A DNA stretch of 64,000 nt, from assembly GCA_903970465.1 (NCBI GenBank), contig CAJCIO010000107.1, forward strand, positions 18,707 through 82,706. Reading direction: 5' to 3'. The stretch is from Gammaproteobacteria bacterium (lineage in GTDB: Bacteria; Pseudomonadota; Gammaproteobacteria; Pseudomonadales; Pseudomonadaceae). Position numbers and translations under genes: made by a program. Position 1 is the stretch's first letter. Every line of letters begins with the position of its first letter. The notes below the pieces were generated by a model. That model saw only the letters and a program-made list of their open reading frames with translations, was not told the DNA's origin and did no database searches. Of this stretch, positions 28,737 to 39,251 are shown one piece after another.

Positions 28737-28902
28737 CGCCCTGAATCTCCCTGCTGTAAAGGCTGTAGTTTGAACCAAGCCGTCGCACAGGTCGACAACA
28801 AGTAGGCAATAATTGCCGATATTCGCCGAAACGCGAACTATTAACAGCAAAAACCGCCCATCTGAGGGCGGTTCTGCTTCGCATTTAGACTACGTTCAAA
28901 AT

Positions 28903-30348
28903 TTAGCCCAGCTGCACGCCCAACGCAGTGGCGATACCCTGGCCATAGGCCGGATCAGCCTTGAAGAAGTGCTGCAGCTGACGTTGCACCACATCGCTGC
29001 TGACACCCGACATTGCGCCGGTGATGTTGCTGATCAATAGCGCCTTTTGATCGGCACTCATCAAACGGAACAGCGCGCCGGCGTGGCTGTAGTAGTCGGT
29101 ATCTTCACGATGATCGTAACGATCGGCCGCGCCAGTGAGGGCCAGCGCAGGTTCCGCGTATTGCGGTGCCTGCTTGGGCGCATCCCCGTAGCTGTTCGGC
29201 TCGTAGTTGGGTGCTGCCCCACCATTGCTGCCAAACGCCATCGAGCCGTCTCGCTGGTAGCTATTGACCGGACTGCGCGGGGCATTGACCGGCAATTGCT
29301 GGTGATTGGTACCCACGCGATAACGGTGAGCATCGGCATAGGCGAACACGCGACCTTGCAGCATACGATCAGGCGACAGCCCTACGCCCGGCACCATGTT
29401 GCTTGGACCAAACGCGGCCTGCTCGACCTCGGCGAAATAGTTGAGCGGGTTGCGGTTAAGCTCGAGCACACCGACTTCGATCAACGGGTATTCCTTCTGT
29501 GACCAGGTCTTGGTGACGTCGAAGGGGTTCTCGTGGTGCTGGGTCGCCTGCTGCTCAGTCATGATCTGCACGCAAACGGTCCACTTGGGGAAGTCGCCGC
29601 GCTCGATAGCCTGGAACAGGTCGCGCTGGGCGTAGTCAGGATCGGTCCCGGCAATACGGGCAGCATCGGCCGGAGCAAGGTTCTTGATGCCTTGCTGGGT
29701 CTTGTAGTGCCACTTGACCCAGTGCCGCTCACCTGCCGCGTTGAGCAAGCTGTAAGTGTGGCTGCCGAAGCCGTGCATGAAACGATACCCGTCCGGTATG
29801 CCCCGATCGGAGAACAGGATGGTGACCTGGTGCGTCGCCTCTGGGGAGTGCGACCAGAAATCCCACATCATCTGCGCACTTTTCAGATTGCTTTGTGGCA
29901 GGCGTTTTTGGGTGTGAATGAAGTCAGGGAATTTCAGCGGGTCACGGATAAAAAACACGGGGGTGTTGTTACCGACGATGTCCCAGTTGCCTTCTTCGGT
30001 GTAGAACTTCAGAGCGAATCCACGCGGATCCCGTTCGGTATCGGCGGAGCCGCGTTCGCCTCCTACTGTAGAGAAGCGCAGAAAGGTCGGGGTCTGCTTG
30101 CCAACGGTGTCGAACAGTTTGGCGCTGCTGTATTGGCTGATGTCACGGGTCACCGTAAAAGTGCCGTAAGCGCCCGAGCCCTTGGCGTGCACGCGGCGCT
30201 CGGGAATGTTCTCGCGGTTGAAGTGCGCGAGTTTTTCAATGAGATGGAAATCGTCGAGCAGCAACGGACCGCGGGGGCCAGCAGAGCGGGAATTCTGGTT
30301 ATCGGCAACTGGAGCGCCGCTGGCGGTAGTAAGGGTCTTTTGGCTCAT
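28903..30348 (-). CDS. katA: monofunctional heme catalase
   Basis: A 481-residue small-subunit (clade 3) catalase that decomposes hydrogen peroxide. The distal catalytic His is in E-R-R-V-H-A-K-G and the distal Asn in [12 protein letters not shown]. The proximal heme tyrosine lies in [12 protein letters not shown]. There is no C-terminal flavodoxin-like domain, in keeping with the small type. It has no signal peptide. It is separated from rplQ by a terminator and an AT-rich promoter region (30349-30490), and from the ferritin gene by 166 bases without an obvious terminator. Confidence 0.95.
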   Translation of the reverse strand: MSQKTLTTASGAPVADNQNSRSAGPRGPLLLDDFHLIEKLAHFNRENIPERRVHAKGSGAYGTFTVTRDISQYSSAKLFDTVGKQTPTFLRFSTVGGERGSADTERDPRGFALKFYTEEGNWDIVGNNTPVFFIRDPLKFPDFIHTQKRLPQSNLKSAQMMWDFWSHSPEATHQVTILFSDRGIPDGYRFMHGFGSHTYSLLNAAGERHWVKWHYKTQQGIKNLAPADAARIAGTDPDYAQRDLFQAIERGDFPKWTVCVQIMTEQQATQHHENPFDVTKTWSQKEYPLIEVGVLELNRNPLNYFAEVEQAAFGPSNMVPGVGLSPDRMLQGRVFAYADAHRYRVGTNHQQLPVNAPRSPVNSYQRDGSMAFGSNGGAAPNYEPNSYGDAPKQAPQYAEPALALTGAADRYDHREDTDYYSHAGALFRLMSADQKALLISNITGAMSGVSSDVVQRQLQHFFKADPAYGQGIATALGVQLG

Positions 30349-30496
30349 ATGATATCGTCCTCTATCAGGCCTGGTAGTGCCGGGCTAAACGGCTGATGGC
30401 CAGTATCATTGAAAACGATAGAGAGCTCTAATTTATAGATATTTTGTGCGCGATAGTTTTTGACAATGATTCCGTGAAACCAAAAATCTCATGCAC

Positions 30497-30527
30497 AAAA
30501 AAACCGGGCACTAGGCCCGGTTTTTTT
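30497..30527. terminator. terminator after rplQ (end of the alpha operon)
   Basis: Stem CCGGGC/GCCCGG with loop ACTAG, flanked by A7 on one side and T7 on the other. It closes the minus-strand ribosomal operon before katA. Confidence 0.92.
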
Positions 30528-30543
30528 GAACAGACTTTTCGTC

Positions 30544-30930
30544 TTATTCAGCGGCTTCTACAACGCCACCGACAGGACGATCAACCAGTTCGACGTACGC
30601 CATAGGCGCGTTGTCGCCAGCGCGGAAACCGCACTTGAGGATGCGCAGGTAGCCACCCTCACGGGTTGCATAACGCTTGCCCAGATCATTGAACAGTTTA
30701 CCAACGATAGCTTTCGAACGAGTACGGTCGAAAGCCAGGCGACGGTTGGAAACGCTGTCGATCTTGGCCAAGGTGATCAGCGGCTCGGCAACGCGACGCA
30801 GTTCCTTGGCTTTTGGCAATGTAGTTTTGATCAGCTCGTGCTCGAACAGCGACACCGCCATGTTCTGGAACATAGCCTTACGGTGTGAGCTGGTACGGCT
30901 CAGGTGGCGACCACTTTTACGATGACGCAT
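30544..30930 (-). CDS. rplQ: 50S ribosomal protein L17
   Basis: A 128-residue ribosomal protein of normal length. The start [17 protein letters not shown], and [12 protein letters not shown], are characteristic. It binds 23S rRNA domains near the exit-tunnel side of the large subunit. It is the last gene of rpsM-rpsK-rpsD-rpoA-rplQ, 42 bases after rpoA, and directly precedes the terminator. Confidence 0.97.
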   Translation of the reverse strand: MRHRKSGRHLSRTSSHRKAMFQNMAVSLFEHELIKTTLPKAKELRRVAEPLITLAKIDSVSNRRLAFDRTRSKAIVGKLFNDLGKRYATREGGYLRILKCGFRAGDNAPMAYVELVDRPVGGVVEAAE

Positions 30931-30972
30931 GGTTCATTCCTTACCAAACACGACGTTCGGTGATTACGACGA

Positions 30973-31974
30973 TCAGGCAGTCGCCTTGTCGTCCTTCTTA
31001 AGACTTGCAGGCGGCCAGCTGTCGAGGCGCATGCCGAGAGACAAACCACGCGAGGCCAGTACGTCCTTGATTTCAGTCAAGGATTTCTTGCCCAGGTTCG
31101 GAGTCTTCAACAGTTCTACTTCGGTGCGCTGAATCAGATCACCAATGTAGTAAATGTTCTCCGCCTTAAGGCAGTTGGCCGAACGTACGGTCAGTTCCAA
31201 ATCGTCAACCGGACGAAGCAGGATCGGATCGATCTCGTCTTCCGGTTCAACCACTGGTGCCTCGGCTTCACCCTTGAGGTCCACGAACGCAGCCAACTGC
31301 TGTTGCAGGATGGTTGCAGCGCGACGGATAGCCTCTTCGGGATCCAGAGTACCGTTGGTTTCCAGATCAATAACCAGCTTGTCCAGGTTAGTGCGCTGCT
31401 CGACACGGGCGTTTTCCACCACGTATGCGATACGGCGTACCGGGCTGAACGAAGAGTCAAGCTGCAAGCGACCGATGCTGCGGCTTTCGTCTTCATCGCT
31501 TTGACGCGAGTCGGCCGGTTCATAACCACGACCACGAGCTACTACGAGCTTCATGTTCAGGGCGCCGTTAGACGCCAGGTTAGCGATTACGTGATCGGGG
31601 TTAACGATCTCGACATCATGATCCAGCTGAATATCGGCAGCGGTAACCACCCCCGAACCCTTTTTCGACAAGGTCAGCGTAACTTCGTCACGACCGTGCA
31701 GCTTGATAGCGAGACCTTTAAGGTTCAACAGGATTTCAATGACATCTTCCTGTACACCTTCGATGGCGCTGTACTCATGGAGTACACCGTCAATCTCGGC
31801 CTCGACTACTGCACAGCCAGGCATGGAGGACAACAGGATGCGGCGCAGCGCGTTGCCCAGGGTATGGCCAAAACCACGCTCGAGAGGCTCGAGGGTGATT
31901 TTAGCGCGGGTTGGACTGACAACTTGCACATCAATGTGGCGAGGTGTCAGGAACTCATTTACCGAAATCTGCAT
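30973..31974 (-). CDS. rpoA: RNA polymerase alpha subunit
   Basis: A 333-residue alpha subunit. The N-terminal domain (about 1-235) forms the assembly dimer and has the [11 protein letters not shown] motif. The C-terminal domain (about 250-333) contacts UP-element DNA and activators, with the [11 protein letters not shown] segment (Arg/Asn/Lys DNA contacts). It lies 22 bases after rpsD and before rplQ, which ties polymerase supply to ribosome supply. There is no sign of truncation. Confidence 0.98.
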   Translation of the reverse strand: MQISVNEFLTPRHIDVQVVSPTRAKITLEPLERGFGHTLGNALRRILLSSMPGCAVVEAEIDGVLHEYSAIEGVQEDVIEILLNLKGLAIKLHGRDEVTLTLSKKGSGVVTAADIQLDHDVEIVNPDHVIANLASNGALNMKLVVARGRGYEPADSRQSDEDESRSIGRLQLDSSFSPVRRIAYVVENARVEQRTNLDKLVIDLETNGTLDPEEAIRRAATILQQQLAAFVDLKGEAEAPVVEPEDEIDPILLRPVDDLELTVRSANCLKAENIYYIGDLIQRTEVELLKTPNLGKKSLTEIKDVLASRGLSLGMRLDSWPPASLKKDDKATA

Positions 31975-31996
31975 GGATGCACCTATTTTCTAGCCC

Positions 31997-32617
31997 TTAC
32001 TTGGAGTAGAGCTCGACAATCAGGCTTTCGTTGATGTCGGCGGACAGATCACTGCGAGCTGGAACGCTTTTGAAGACGCCAGATTTTTTCTCAGTGTCTA
32101 CTTCTACCCATTCTACGCGGCCACGCTGGGCACACAGATCGAGAGCTTGGACAATGCGAAGCTGGTTCTTTGCTTTCTCGCGAATCGCGACCACGTCACC
32201 AGCACGAACCTGGTAGGACGGAACGTTCACGGTTTTGCCGTTAACGCTGATCGATTTGTGCGATACCAGCTGACGGGATTCGGCACGAGTCGAACCAAAG
32301 CCCATACGGTATACAACGTTGTCCAGACGGCATTCGAGCAGTTGCAGCAGGTTTTCACCGGTTGCACCTTTCTTGCCAGCAGCTTCTTTGTAGTAGCCGC
32401 TGAACTGGCGCTCGAGAACGCCGTAGATACGACGGACTTTCTGCTTTTCACGCAGTTGAGTACCGTAGTCGGACTGGCGACCACGGCGCTGGCCGTGGAT
32501 ACCTGGGGCTGCTTCGATGTTGCACTTCGATTCCAGGGCGCGAACGCCGCTTTTCAGGAACAGGTCAGTGCCTTCACGACGCGCCAGTTTGCATTTTGGA
32601 CCAATGTAACGAGCCAT
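31997..32617 (-). CDS. rpsD: 30S ribosomal protein S4
   Basis: A 206-residue primary 16S rRNA-binding protein. It starts [19 protein letters not shown] and contains the S4 RNA-binding domain (about 95-160, [11 protein letters not shown]). In E. coli S4 also represses the alpha operon by binding the leader before rpsM. It lies 17 bases after rpsK. Confidence 0.98.
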   Translation of the reverse strand: MARYIGPKCKLARREGTDLFLKSGVRALESKCNIEAAPGIHGQRRGRQSDYGTQLREKQKVRRIYGVLERQFSGYYKEAAGKKGATGENLLQLLECRLDNVVYRMGFGSTRAESRQLVSHKSISVNGKTVNVPSYQVRAGDVVAIREKAKNQLRIVQALDLCAQRGRVEWVEVDTEKKSGVFKSVPARSDLSADINESLIVELYSK

Positions 32618-32634
32618 TATCTATCGTCTCCTGA

Positions 32635-33024
32635 TTACACGCGGCGCTTCTTCGGCGGACGGCACCCGTTGTGCGGGATTGGCGTCACGTCGGTGATGCT
32701 GGCGATCTTATAGCCACAGCCGTTCAATGCACGGACAGCGGACTCACGACCTGGACCTGGACCTTTGACATTGACGTCAAGGTTTTTCAGGCCATATTCC
32801 AGCGCAGCTTGACCAGCACGCTCAGCAGCTACTTGAGCAGCGAACGGGGTGGACTTGCGAGAACCGCGGAAACCCGAACCGCCGGAGGTAGCCCAGGACA
32901 GGGCGTTACCTTGACGATCGGTAATGGTCACGATGGTGTTGTTGAAAGACGCGTGGATGTGGGCGATGCCATCAACCACTGTCTTTTTGACTTTTTTACG
33001 AGGACGAGCAGCAGGTTTTGCCAT
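32635..33024 (-). CDS. rpsK: 30S ribosomal protein S11
   Basis: A 129-residue protein at the platform of the small subunit, near the mRNA exit channel. Signatures are [15 protein letters not shown] and the C-terminal [10 protein letters not shown]. It follows rpsM by 30 bases. Confidence 0.98.
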   Translation of the reverse strand: MAKPAARPRKKVKKTVVDGIAHIHASFNNTIVTITDRQGNALSWATSGGSGFRGSRKSTPFAAQVAAERAGQAALEYGLKNLDVNVKGPGPGRESAVRALNGCGYKIASITDVTPIPHNGCRPPKKRRV

Positions 33025-33054
33025 GACTAAATTCCTGTCGATTCGCTGGTGCGA

Positions 33055-33411
33055 TTACTTGCGGATCGGCTTACGAGGACCTTTACGGGTCCGCGCGTTG
33101 GTCTTGGTACGCTGACCGCGTACTGGAAGACCACGACGATGACGAAGACCGCGATAGCAGCCCAGATCCATCAAGCGCTTGATTTTCATGTTGATTTCGC
33201 GACGCAGGTCACCTTCAGTGGTGAACTTCGCCACTTCGCCACGCAGCTGTTCAATCTGCTCGTCGCTCAGATCCTTGATCTTCGCAGCTGGGTTTACCCC
33301 AGTGTCTGCACAGATTTTCTGTGCAGTTGTGCGACCAACACCATAGATGTAGGTCAGCGAGATAACAGTGTGCTTGTTATCTGGAATGTTAACGCCTGCA
33401 ATACGGGCCAT
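33055..33411 (-). CDS. rpsM: 30S ribosomal protein S13
   Basis: A 118-residue protein of the 30S head that contacts P-site tRNA and bridges to the 50S subunit. It starts [11 protein letters not shown] and ends in the basic tail G-P-R-K-P-I-R-K. It is the first gene of the alpha operon. The 129-base gap upstream holds a hairpin and a promoter (33471-33523). Confidence 0.98.
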   Translation of the reverse strand: MARIAGVNIPDNKHTVISLTYIYGVGRTTAQKICADTGVNPAAKIKDLSDEQIEQLRGEVAKFTTEGDLRREINMKIKRLMDLGCYRGLRHRRGLPVRGQRTKTNARTRKGPRKPIRK

Positions 33412-33470
33412 TCAGTGGGACTCCAATTGACAGCTACCTACGCCCCGGAAGCCAAGAAATAGGGCGCAAG

Positions 33471-33499
33471 ATAATATCGCTGTAATAACAAATAATCAA
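33471..33499 (-). promoter_or_regulatory. sigma-70 promoter of the alpha operon (rpsM)
   Basis: Read on the minus strand, -35 TTGATT (33494-33499), a 17-base spacer, and -10 TATTAT (33471-33476). Transcription would start near 33464, giving a leader of about 50 bases before rpsM. The -35 lies directly at the 3' foot of the hairpin at 33500-33523. Confidence 0.7.
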
Positions 33500-33523
33500 C
33501 CCAGCAGCGCACTAGCTGCTGGG
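33500..33523 (-). terminator. hairpin between rpmJ and rpsM
   Basis: Perfect 9-bp stem CCCAGCAGC/GCTGCTGGG with a 6-base loop, 18 bases after the rpmJ stop. The transcript continues UUGAUUAUUUGUUAUU, which is U-rich, so the hairpin can terminate the spc operon; the same bases are the -35 of the next promoter. Confidence 0.65.
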
Positions 33524-33540
33524 CTTGTAGCACATCACAC

Positions 33541-33657
33541 TCAGCCTTGGCGCTGCTTGTGACGCGGTTCCGCGCTGCAAATGACTCGAACGACGCCTTC
33601 GCGACGAATGATTTTGCAGTTACGGCACAGCTTTTTCACCGATGCACGAACTTTCAT
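33541..33657 (-). CDS. rpmJ: 50S ribosomal protein L36
   Basis: A 38-residue protein, [11 protein letters not shown] at the start and K-Q-R-Q-G at the end. It carries the zinc-ribbon ligands C11, C14, C27 and H32 or H33, i.e. the zinc-dependent (C+) paralogue. It lies 28 bases after secY and ends the spc operon, as in other gammaproteobacteria. Confidence 0.96.
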
Positions 33658-33685
33658 TGCCAACTCCTCGAACCTTAAGGGACTC

Positions 33686-35017
33686 TCAGCGCAGCAGACC
33701 GCTGCCACCGTAGCCTTTCAGGTTGGCTTTTTTCATCAGGGATTCGTACTGGTGCGAAACGAGGTGCGATTGTACTTGGGACATGAAGTCCATCACAACC
33801 ACTACCACAATCAGCAACGAAGTCCCGCCAAGGTAGAACGGAACGTTTGCAGCCACCACCAGGAACTGGGGAAGCAGGCAGACGCACATCATGTACAGGG
33901 CACCGAACATGGTCAAACGAGTCAGAACGCCATCAATGTAGCGCGCAGACTGCTCGCCTGGACGAATACCCGGAATAAAGGCACCGGACTTCTTCAGGTT
34001 TTCCGCTACGTCTTTCGGATTGAACATCAACGCCGTATAGAAGAAGCAGAAGAAAATAATCCCTGCACTAAACAGCAGAATATTCAACGGCTGACCAGGA
34101 GCGATCGACTGCGAGAGATCCTGCAGCCAGCCCATACCCGCAGACTGACCGAACCATTGCCCCAACGATGCCGGAAACAACAGGATGCTGCTCGCGAAAA
34201 TAGCCGGTATTACACCAGCCATGTTCACTTTCAGTGGCAAGTGGCTCGTCTGCGCTGCAAACACCTTGCGGCCCTGCTGACGCTTTGCATAGTGAACGGC
34301 GATACGCCGCTGACCACGCTCGATGAAAACCACGAAACCGATGATCGCTACTGCCAACACACCGATCGCAACCAGCGCGAAGATATTGATATCGCCCTGA
34401 CGTGCAGACTCGAAAGACTGCCCGACTGCTCTCGGAAGACCGGCGACGATACCCGAAAAAATCAGCATCGAGATACCGTTACCGACACCACGCTCGGTAA
34501 TCTGCTCGCCCAGCCACATCATGAACATTGCACCGGCCACAAAAGTGGACACTGCAACGAAATAGAAGCTGAGACCACCAGCGAACGCTACACCCTGATT
34601 GGCCAAGCCAATGGACATGCCAATTGCTTGAACCAAGGCCAGGATAACGGTGCCATAGCGGGTGTACTGGCTGATCTTGCGACGGCCAGATTCACCTTCC
34701 TTCTTCAACTGCTCCAGCTGCGGGCTAACGGCAGTCATCAACTGCATGATGATCGATGCCGAAATATACGGCATGATCCCCAGTGCAAAGATGCTCATCC
34801 GTTCCAGCGCGCCGCCGGAAAACATGTTGAACAAGCTAAGAATGGTCCCCTCATTCTGTTTGAACAGATCGGCCAGCCGGTCCGGGTTGATACCTGGCAC
34901 TGGAATGTGCGCGCCTATTCGGTAGACGATAATCGCCAGGAATAGAAAACGCAGACGAGCCCAGAGCTCCGATAACCCGCCTTTGCTGAGCGCTGAGAGA
35001 GCACCTTGCTTAGCCAT
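33686..35017 (-). CDS. secY: protein translocase channel SecY
   Basis: A 443-residue inner-membrane channel with ten transmembrane segments. The first helix is around residues 22-42 ([14 protein letters not shown]), and the plug region follows near 60-75. The C-terminal [11 protein letters not shown] is conserved. It forms SecYEG with SecE (60418-60786) and SecG. Its ATG follows the rplO stop without a gap, as expected for the spc operon. Confidence 0.97.
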
Positions 35018-35452
35018 TTATTCCTCGAACTTGCCGCCAGCTGCTTCGATAGCCGCGCGCGCACCTTTGGTGGCGGCGATTCCCTTGATGGTCACAGCGC
35101 GAGTCACTTCACCGGACAGCATGATTTTCACACGCTGTACGCTTTGGTTGATCACGTTGGCATCCTTCAAGGACTGAACGGAGACGATGTCGCCTTCCAC
35201 TTTGGCCAATTCGGACAGACGCACTTCTGCACGGTCCATGGCTTTCAGAGAAACGAAACCGAACTTCGGCAGACGACGATGCAGCGGCTGTTGACCGCCT
35301 TCAAAGCCTGGAGCAATGGTGCCACCGGAGCGGGAGGTCTGACCTTTGTGGCCGCGGCCACCAGTCTTACCCAAACCGCTACCGATACCACGGCCCGGAC
35401 GATGCTTTTCACGACGGGAACCCGGCGCTGGACTCAGATCATTGAGTTTCAT
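35018..35452 (-). CDS. rplO: 50S ribosomal protein L15
   Basis: A 144-residue 23S rRNA-binding protein. The glycine/arginine-rich N-terminus ([16 protein letters not shown]) reaches deep into the large subunit. The end A-A-G-G-K-F-E-E is typical. It sits 3 bases after rpmD and abuts secY. Confidence 0.98.
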   Translation of the reverse strand: MKLNDLSPAPGSRREKHRPGRGIGSGLGKTGGRGHKGQTSRSGGTIAPGFEGGQQPLHRRLPKFGFVSLKAMDRAEVRLSELAKVEGDIVSVQSLKDANVINQSVQRVKIMLSGEVTRAVTIKGIAATKGARAAIEAAGGKFEE

Positions 35453-35455
35453 CGA

Positions 35456-35632
35456 TTAACCCTCGACTCGCAGCATGTAGTAAGCCTTGTTGATCATCCC
35501 GCGATTCTCGGGAGTATCCTGGACTTCTACAGTGTGACCGATGCGACGCAGACCCAAACCCTTGACGCACAATTTGTGGTTAGGGATTCGGCCGGTCATG
35601 CTTTTGATCAGCGTTACTTTAACGGTAGCCAT
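35456..35632 (-). CDS. rpmD: 50S ribosomal protein L30
   Basis: A 58-residue small protein, [11 protein letters not shown] at the start and Y-Y-M-L-R-V-E-G at the end. The ATG at 35632 is chosen because it gives the family N-terminus; a longer frame runs back into rpsE. It is packed 2 bases after rpsE. Confidence 0.97.
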
Positions 35633-35634
35633 GA

Positions 35635-36135
35635 TCAGATGATCTCCTCTACGCTCTTGCCGCGTTTGGCGGCAATCGACGATGGGGACTGCATCGACTT
35701 CAGACCTTTGAAAGTGGCATGAACCACGTTCACAGGGTTGGTCGAACCGTAGCACTTGGCCAGAACGTTCTGAACACCGGCAACTTCCAGTACGGCACGC
35801 ATTGCGCCGCCGGCGATGATGCCGGTACCTTCGGAAGCAGGCTGCATGTAGACCTTCGAAGCGCCGTGGGCGGACTTCATGGCGTACTGCAGAGTGGTAC
35901 CGTTCAGGTCCACCTGGATCATGTTGCGGCGAGCAGCTTCCATAGCCTTCTGGATTGCAGCAGGCACTTCACGCGACTTGCCACGGCCGAAGCCTACACG
36001 GCCCTTGCCATCACCTACCACGGTCAACGCGGTGAAGGTGAAGATACGGCCGCCTTTAACGGTTTTTGCAACGCGGTTCACTTGAACCAGCTTCTCGATG
36101 TAGCCTTCGTCGCGCTTTTGGTCGTTATTTGACAT
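35635..36135 (-). CDS. rpsE: 30S ribosomal protein S5
   Basis: A 166-residue decoding-centre protein. The N-terminal double-stranded RNA-binding domain contains [15 protein letters not shown], the spectinomycin-relevant loop, which appears wild type. The C-terminal half has [14 protein letters not shown]. It is 3 bases after rplR. Confidence 0.98.
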
Positions 36136-36138
36136 AAC

Positions 36139-36489
36139 TTAGAACTCCAGCCCAGCTTCACGAGCAGCATCAGCCAGCGCTTTCACGCGACCATGGTACT
36201 TGAAGCCAGAGCGGTCGAAAGCCACCTGCGAGACGCCAGCGGCCTTAGCACGCGTAGCGACCAGCTGGCCAACCTTAGTGGCCGCGTCGATGTTGCCAGT
36301 GGCGCCATCACGCAGTTCTTTGTCCAAAGTCGAGGCACTTGCCAGGACTTTGTTGCCGTCGGCCGAGATGACCTGGGCATAGATGTGTTGCGACGAGCGG
36401 AACACGCAGAGACGCACGACTTCGAGTTCGTGCATTTTCAGGCGTGCTTTGCGAGCGCGACGCAGACGAGTAACTTTTTTGTCGGTCAT
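36139..36489 (-). CDS. rplR: 50S ribosomal protein L18
   Basis: A 116-residue 5S rRNA-binding protein. It starts [16 protein letters not shown] and ends with [21 protein letters not shown]. It works with L5 and L25 in the central protuberance. It is 10 bases after rplF. Confidence 0.98.
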   Translation of the reverse strand: MTDKKVTRLRRARKARLKMHELEVVRLCVFRSSQHIYAQVISADGNKVLASASTLDKELRDGATGNIDAATKVGQLVATRAKAAGVSQVAFDRSGFKYHGRVKALADAAREAGLEF

Positions 36490-36499
36490 TTGCTAGGCC

Positions 36500-37033
36500 C
36501 TACTTCTTCTTGGCTTCTTTACGACGGACGACTTCGTCCGCGTAACGCACACCTTTACCTTTGTAAGGCTCTGGTGGACGGAAATCGCGGATTTCGGCGG
36601 CCACTTGACCCACCAGCTGCTTGTCGATGCCCTTGATCAGGATATCGGTCTGGCTAGGAGTCTCAGCGGTGATGCCTTCCGGCAGTTCGTAATCCACCGG
36701 GTGCGAGAAGCCGAGAGCCAGGTTCAGCACTGTGCCTTTTGCTTGCGCTTTGTAACCAACACCGACCAGCTGGAGCTTGCGCTCGAAGCCTTGGCTTACG
36801 CCTTGGACCATGTTGTTGACCAGAGCACGGGTAGTACCTGCCATTGCACGGGTCTGCTGATCGCCGTTTTTGGCAGCGAAACGCAGTTCGCCAGCCTCTT
36901 CAACGATTTCAACCGACGAGTGAATGTTCAGTTCGAGAGTGCCCTTGGCACCCTTCACCGAAAGCTGCTGGCCGACGAATTTGACTTCGACGCCTGATGG
37001 CAGCTTAACGGGGTTCTTAGCGACGCGAGACAT
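36500..37033 (-). CDS. rplF: 50S ribosomal protein L6
   Basis: A 177-residue protein with two repeated alpha/beta domains near the factor-binding site. The start M-S-R-V-A-K-N-P-V is set at 37033; an open frame continues to 37099 into the rpsH coding end and lacks homology. The C-terminal [11 protein letters not shown] segment is the L6 signature. It lies 13 bases after rpsH. Confidence 0.97.
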   Translation of the reverse strand: MSRVAKNPVKLPSGVEVKFVGQQLSVKGAKGTLELNIHSSVEIVEEAGELRFAAKNGDQQTRAMAGTTRALVNNMVQGVSQGFERKLQLVGVGYKAQAKGTVLNLALGFSHPVDYELPEGITAETPSQTDILIKGIDKQLVGQVAAEIRDFRPPEPYKGKGVRYADEVVRRKEAKKK

Positions 37034-37046
37034 GCTTATCCCCCCT

Positions 37047-37439
37047 TTAGAACACTGTGCAAAGAACTTCGCCGCCGACACCGGCAGCGCGCGCAGCACG
37101 ATCCGTCATCACACCTTTGTTGGTGGAGACGATAGACACACCGAGACCGCCACGAACTTTTGGCAGATCATCGACGGACTTGTACTGACGCAGGCCTGGA
37201 CGACTTACGCGTTTGACTTCTTCGATGACCGGACGGCCTTCGAAGTACTTGAGCTCGATGGAAAGCGACGGTTTTACTTCGCTGCTTACCTGGAAACCCG
37301 CGATATAGCCTTCGTCCTTCAGAACTTTAGCTACAGCTACCTTCAACGTGGAAGATGGCATGCTCACAACGGCCTTTTCAGCCATCTGGGCATTACGGAT
37401 TCGAGTTAGCATGTCCGCTAACGGGTCCTGCATACTCAT
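37047..37439 (-). CDS. rpsH: 30S ribosomal protein S8
   Basis: A 130-residue 16S rRNA-binding protein, [18 protein letters not shown] at the start and G-G-E-V-L-C-T-V-F at the end. In E. coli S8 represses the spc operon by binding the L5 leader region. Here a 214-base gap with a hairpin, a promoter and a terminator-like element separates it from rpsN, which is unusual for this operon. Confidence 0.98.
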   Translation of the reverse strand: MSMQDPLADMLTRIRNAQMAEKAVVSMPSSTLKVAVAKVLKDEGYIAGFQVSSEVKPSLSIELKYFEGRPVIEEVKRVSRPGLRQYKSVDDLPKVRGGLGVSIVSTNKGVMTDRAARAAGVGGEVLCTVF

Positions 37440-37506
37440 GGGCTAGACGCTCCTGATACAAAAAAAATGAGCCTTGCGGCTGCTACACGTCGCCGAGCAT
37501 ATGATC

Positions 37507-37538
37507 CGGTCCAAAAACCCGGGCTCAGGCGAGCCGGC
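37507..37538 (-). promoter_or_regulatory. terminator-like hairpin at the start of the rpsH leader
   Basis: Minus strand: GGCTC-GCCT-GAGCC (stem 37522-37526 with 37531-37535) followed by CGGGTTTTTGG. This would be in the first bases of the transcript made from the promoter at 37540-37568, so it could attenuate rpsH and later genes. Confidence 0.45.
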
Positions 37539-37539
37539 A

Positions 37540-37568
37540 ATTCTAAACACACCCCACAAATGAATCAA
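37540..37568 (-). promoter_or_regulatory. internal sigma-70 promoter of the spc operon (rpsH)
   Basis: Minus strand -35 TTGATT (37563-37568), 17-base spacer, -10 TAGAAT (37540-37545). The -35 lies inside one arm of the perfect hairpin at 37561-37590. The region after the -10 is GC-rich (TGCCGG), a discriminator type associated with stringent control. It would drive rpsH onward independently of rplN-rpsN. Confidence 0.65.
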
Positions 37569-37590
37569 GCCCCATGAGGGGCTTGATTCA
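37561..37590 (-). repeat. perfect 13-bp inverted repeat between rpsN and rpsH
   Basis: TGAATCAAGCCCC/GGGGCTTGATTCA with a 4-base loop. It is terminator-like, though after the stem the minus-strand transcript has only a short U-run (UUUGUG). It overlaps the -35 of the promoter at 37540-37568. Confidence 0.85.
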
Positions 37591-37653
37591 AGTGCGAGGT
37601 CACCGGCGGTCGGTTGATTTCTCAACCTTGCGCCGCGCCCCTGCCGCAACGGC

Positions 37654-37959
37654 TTACCAGCTGGCTTTGACCAGACCTGGTACGTCACCGCGCATGGCTG
37701 CTTGACGCAGCATGTTACGGCCGAGGCCGAACTTGCGGTAAACGCCGTGTGGGCGGCCAGTCAGGCGGCAACGGTTACGCATGCGCGAGGCGCTTGCGTC
37801 ACGTGGTTGCTTCTGCAGTGCAACGGTAGCTTCCCAACGTGCTTCTGGACTTGCGTTCAGATCAACGATGATAGCTTTCAGTGCAGCGCGCTTCTTGGCG
37901 TATTTTGCGACCGTTTGCTGACGCTTCAGCTCACGGTTTTTCATGCTCGTCTTGGCCAT
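37654..37959 (-). CDS. rpsN: 30S ribosomal protein S14
   Basis: A 101-residue protein, the zinc-free (C-) form common in gammaproteobacteria: [13 protein letters not shown] at the start and [18 protein letters not shown] at the conserved C-terminal part. It assembles late in the 30S head. It is 14 bases after rplE. Confidence 0.98.
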   Translation of the reverse strand: MAKTSMKNRELKRQQTVAKYAKKRAALKAIIVDLNASPEARWEATVALQKQPRDASASRMRNRCRLTGRPHGVYRKFGLGRNMLRQAAMRGDVPGLVKASW

Positions 37960-37973
37960 TATTCCGTCTCCAA

Positions 37974-38513
37974 TCAGTTGCGGAACGGGAATTTGAAAGC
38001 ACGCAGAAGAGCGCGACCTTCTTCATCCGAACGTGCAGTAGTGGTCAGGGTGATGTCCAGACCGCGAAGAGCATCGATCTTGTCGTAATCGATTTCCGGG
38101 AAAATGATCTGCTCTTTCACGCCCATGCTGTAGTTGCCACGACCATCGAAGGACTTGGCATTCAGGCCGCGGAAGTCGCGAACCCGAGGCAGGGAGATCG
38201 CCAGCAGGCGGTCCAGGAATTCGTACATACGATCACGGCGCAGAGTGACTTTGACGCCAATCGGCCAGCCCTCACGGACTTTGAAGCCCGCGATGGATTT
38301 ACGAGCAAAAGTCACTACGGCTTTTTGGCCGGTGATTTTCTCGAGGTCGGCTACAGCGTGCTCGATGACTTTTTTGTCACCGATTGCTTCGCCAACACCC
38401 ATGTTCAGGGTGATCTTGGTAACGCGCGGAACTTCCATCACGTTCGCAAGCTTAAGTTCTTCCTTAAGCTTGGGGGCGATTTCCTTCCGATAAATCTCTT
38501 TGAGTCGTGCCAT
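37974..38513 (-). CDS. rplE: 50S ribosomal protein L5
   Basis: A 179-residue 5S rRNA-binding protein at the central protuberance. [12 protein letters not shown] is at the start, and [10 protein letters not shown] and [14 protein letters not shown] are conserved motifs. It follows rplX by 20 bases. Confidence 0.98.
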   Translation of the reverse strand: MARLKEIYRKEIAPKLKEELKLANVMEVPRVTKITLNMGVGEAIGDKKVIEHAVADLEKITGQKAVVTFARKSIAGFKVREGWPIGVKVTLRRDRMYEFLDRLLAISLPRVRDFRGLNAKSFDGRGNYSMGVKEQIIFPEIDYDKIDALRGLDITLTTTARSDEEGRALLRAFKFPFRN

Positions 38514-38533
38514 GGTCTTCTACCTAGCAGTGT

Positions 38534-38848
38534 TCAAGCATCAACCGCTTTTTGGGTCGACTTGAAGACACGAATTTTTTTGCCTTCTTCTACTTTGAAA
38601 CCAACGCGATCAGCCTTGTTGGTTTCGCCGTTGAAAATGGCGACGTTAGAAGCGTGCAATGGCGCTTCTTTCTCGACGATACCGCCCTGTACGCCCGACA
38701 TCGGGTTAGGCTTGGTATGACGCTTGACCAGGTTTACACCACCAACGACCAGACGGTCGTCAGCGAGAACCTTCAGCACCTTACCGCGCTTACCTTTGTC
38801 TTTGCCGGCGATCACGATGATCTCGTCGTCACGACGAATCTTTTGCAT
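38534..38848 (-). CDS. rplX: 50S ribosomal protein L24
   Basis: A 104-residue assembly-initiating 23S rRNA-binding protein. It has the KOW motif [12 protein letters not shown] near residues 13-24 and [13 protein letters not shown]. It lies 11 bases after rplN. Confidence 0.98.
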   Translation of the reverse strand: MQKIRRDDEIIVIAGKDKGKRGKVLKVLADDRLVVGGVNLVKRHTKPNPMSGVQGGIVEKEAPLHASNVAIFNGETNKADRVGFKVEEGKKIRVFKSTQKAVDA

Positions 38849-38859
38849 GTCGGATCTCC

Positions 38860-39228
38860 TTACAGAACTTCTGGGGCGAGCGAGACGATCTTCATGAACT
38901 TCTCGGTACGAAGTTCACGGGTCACTGGCCCAAAGATACGGGTACCGATTGGCTCTTGCTTGTTGTTCAACAGAACAGCAGCGTTGCCATCGAAGCGGAT
39001 GATCGAGCCGTCAGCACGGCGAACGCCGTGGCGAGTGCGGACTACAACAGCAGTCATCACTTGACCTTTCTTCACCTTGCCACGAGGAATTGCTTCCTTC
39101 ACGGTCACCTTGATGATGTCACCGATGCCAGCGTAACGACGGTGCGAACCGCCGAGTACCTTGATGCACATAACGCGACGAGCGCCACTGTTATCGGCCA
39201 CATCGAGCATGGATTGAGTCTGAATCAT
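38860..39228 (-). CDS. rplN: 50S ribosomal protein L14
   Basis: A 122-residue protein of the 50S interface: [17 protein letters not shown] at the start and [10 protein letters not shown] at the end. It is the first gene of the classical spc operon and is 23 bases after rpsQ. No clear promoter was seen in that short gap, so transcription probably continues from the S10 operon. Confidence 0.98.
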   Translation of the reverse strand: MIQTQSMLDVADNSGARRVMCIKVLGGSHRRYAGIGDIIKVTVKEAIPRGKVKKGQVMTAVVVRTRHGVRRADGSIIRFDGNAAVLLNNKQEPIGTRIFGPVTRELRTEKFMKIVSLAPEVL

Positions 39229-39251
39229 AAAATTTCTCCGACCCTTAGCCC

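Noticed and set aside
30361..30480. Possible OxyR or Fur sites upstream of katA (CTAT repeated with 18-base spacing; AGAGCTCT palindrome)
   Set aside because: The spacing does not fit the ATAG-N7-CTAT OxyR pattern and no Fur box is clear in this AT-rich region.
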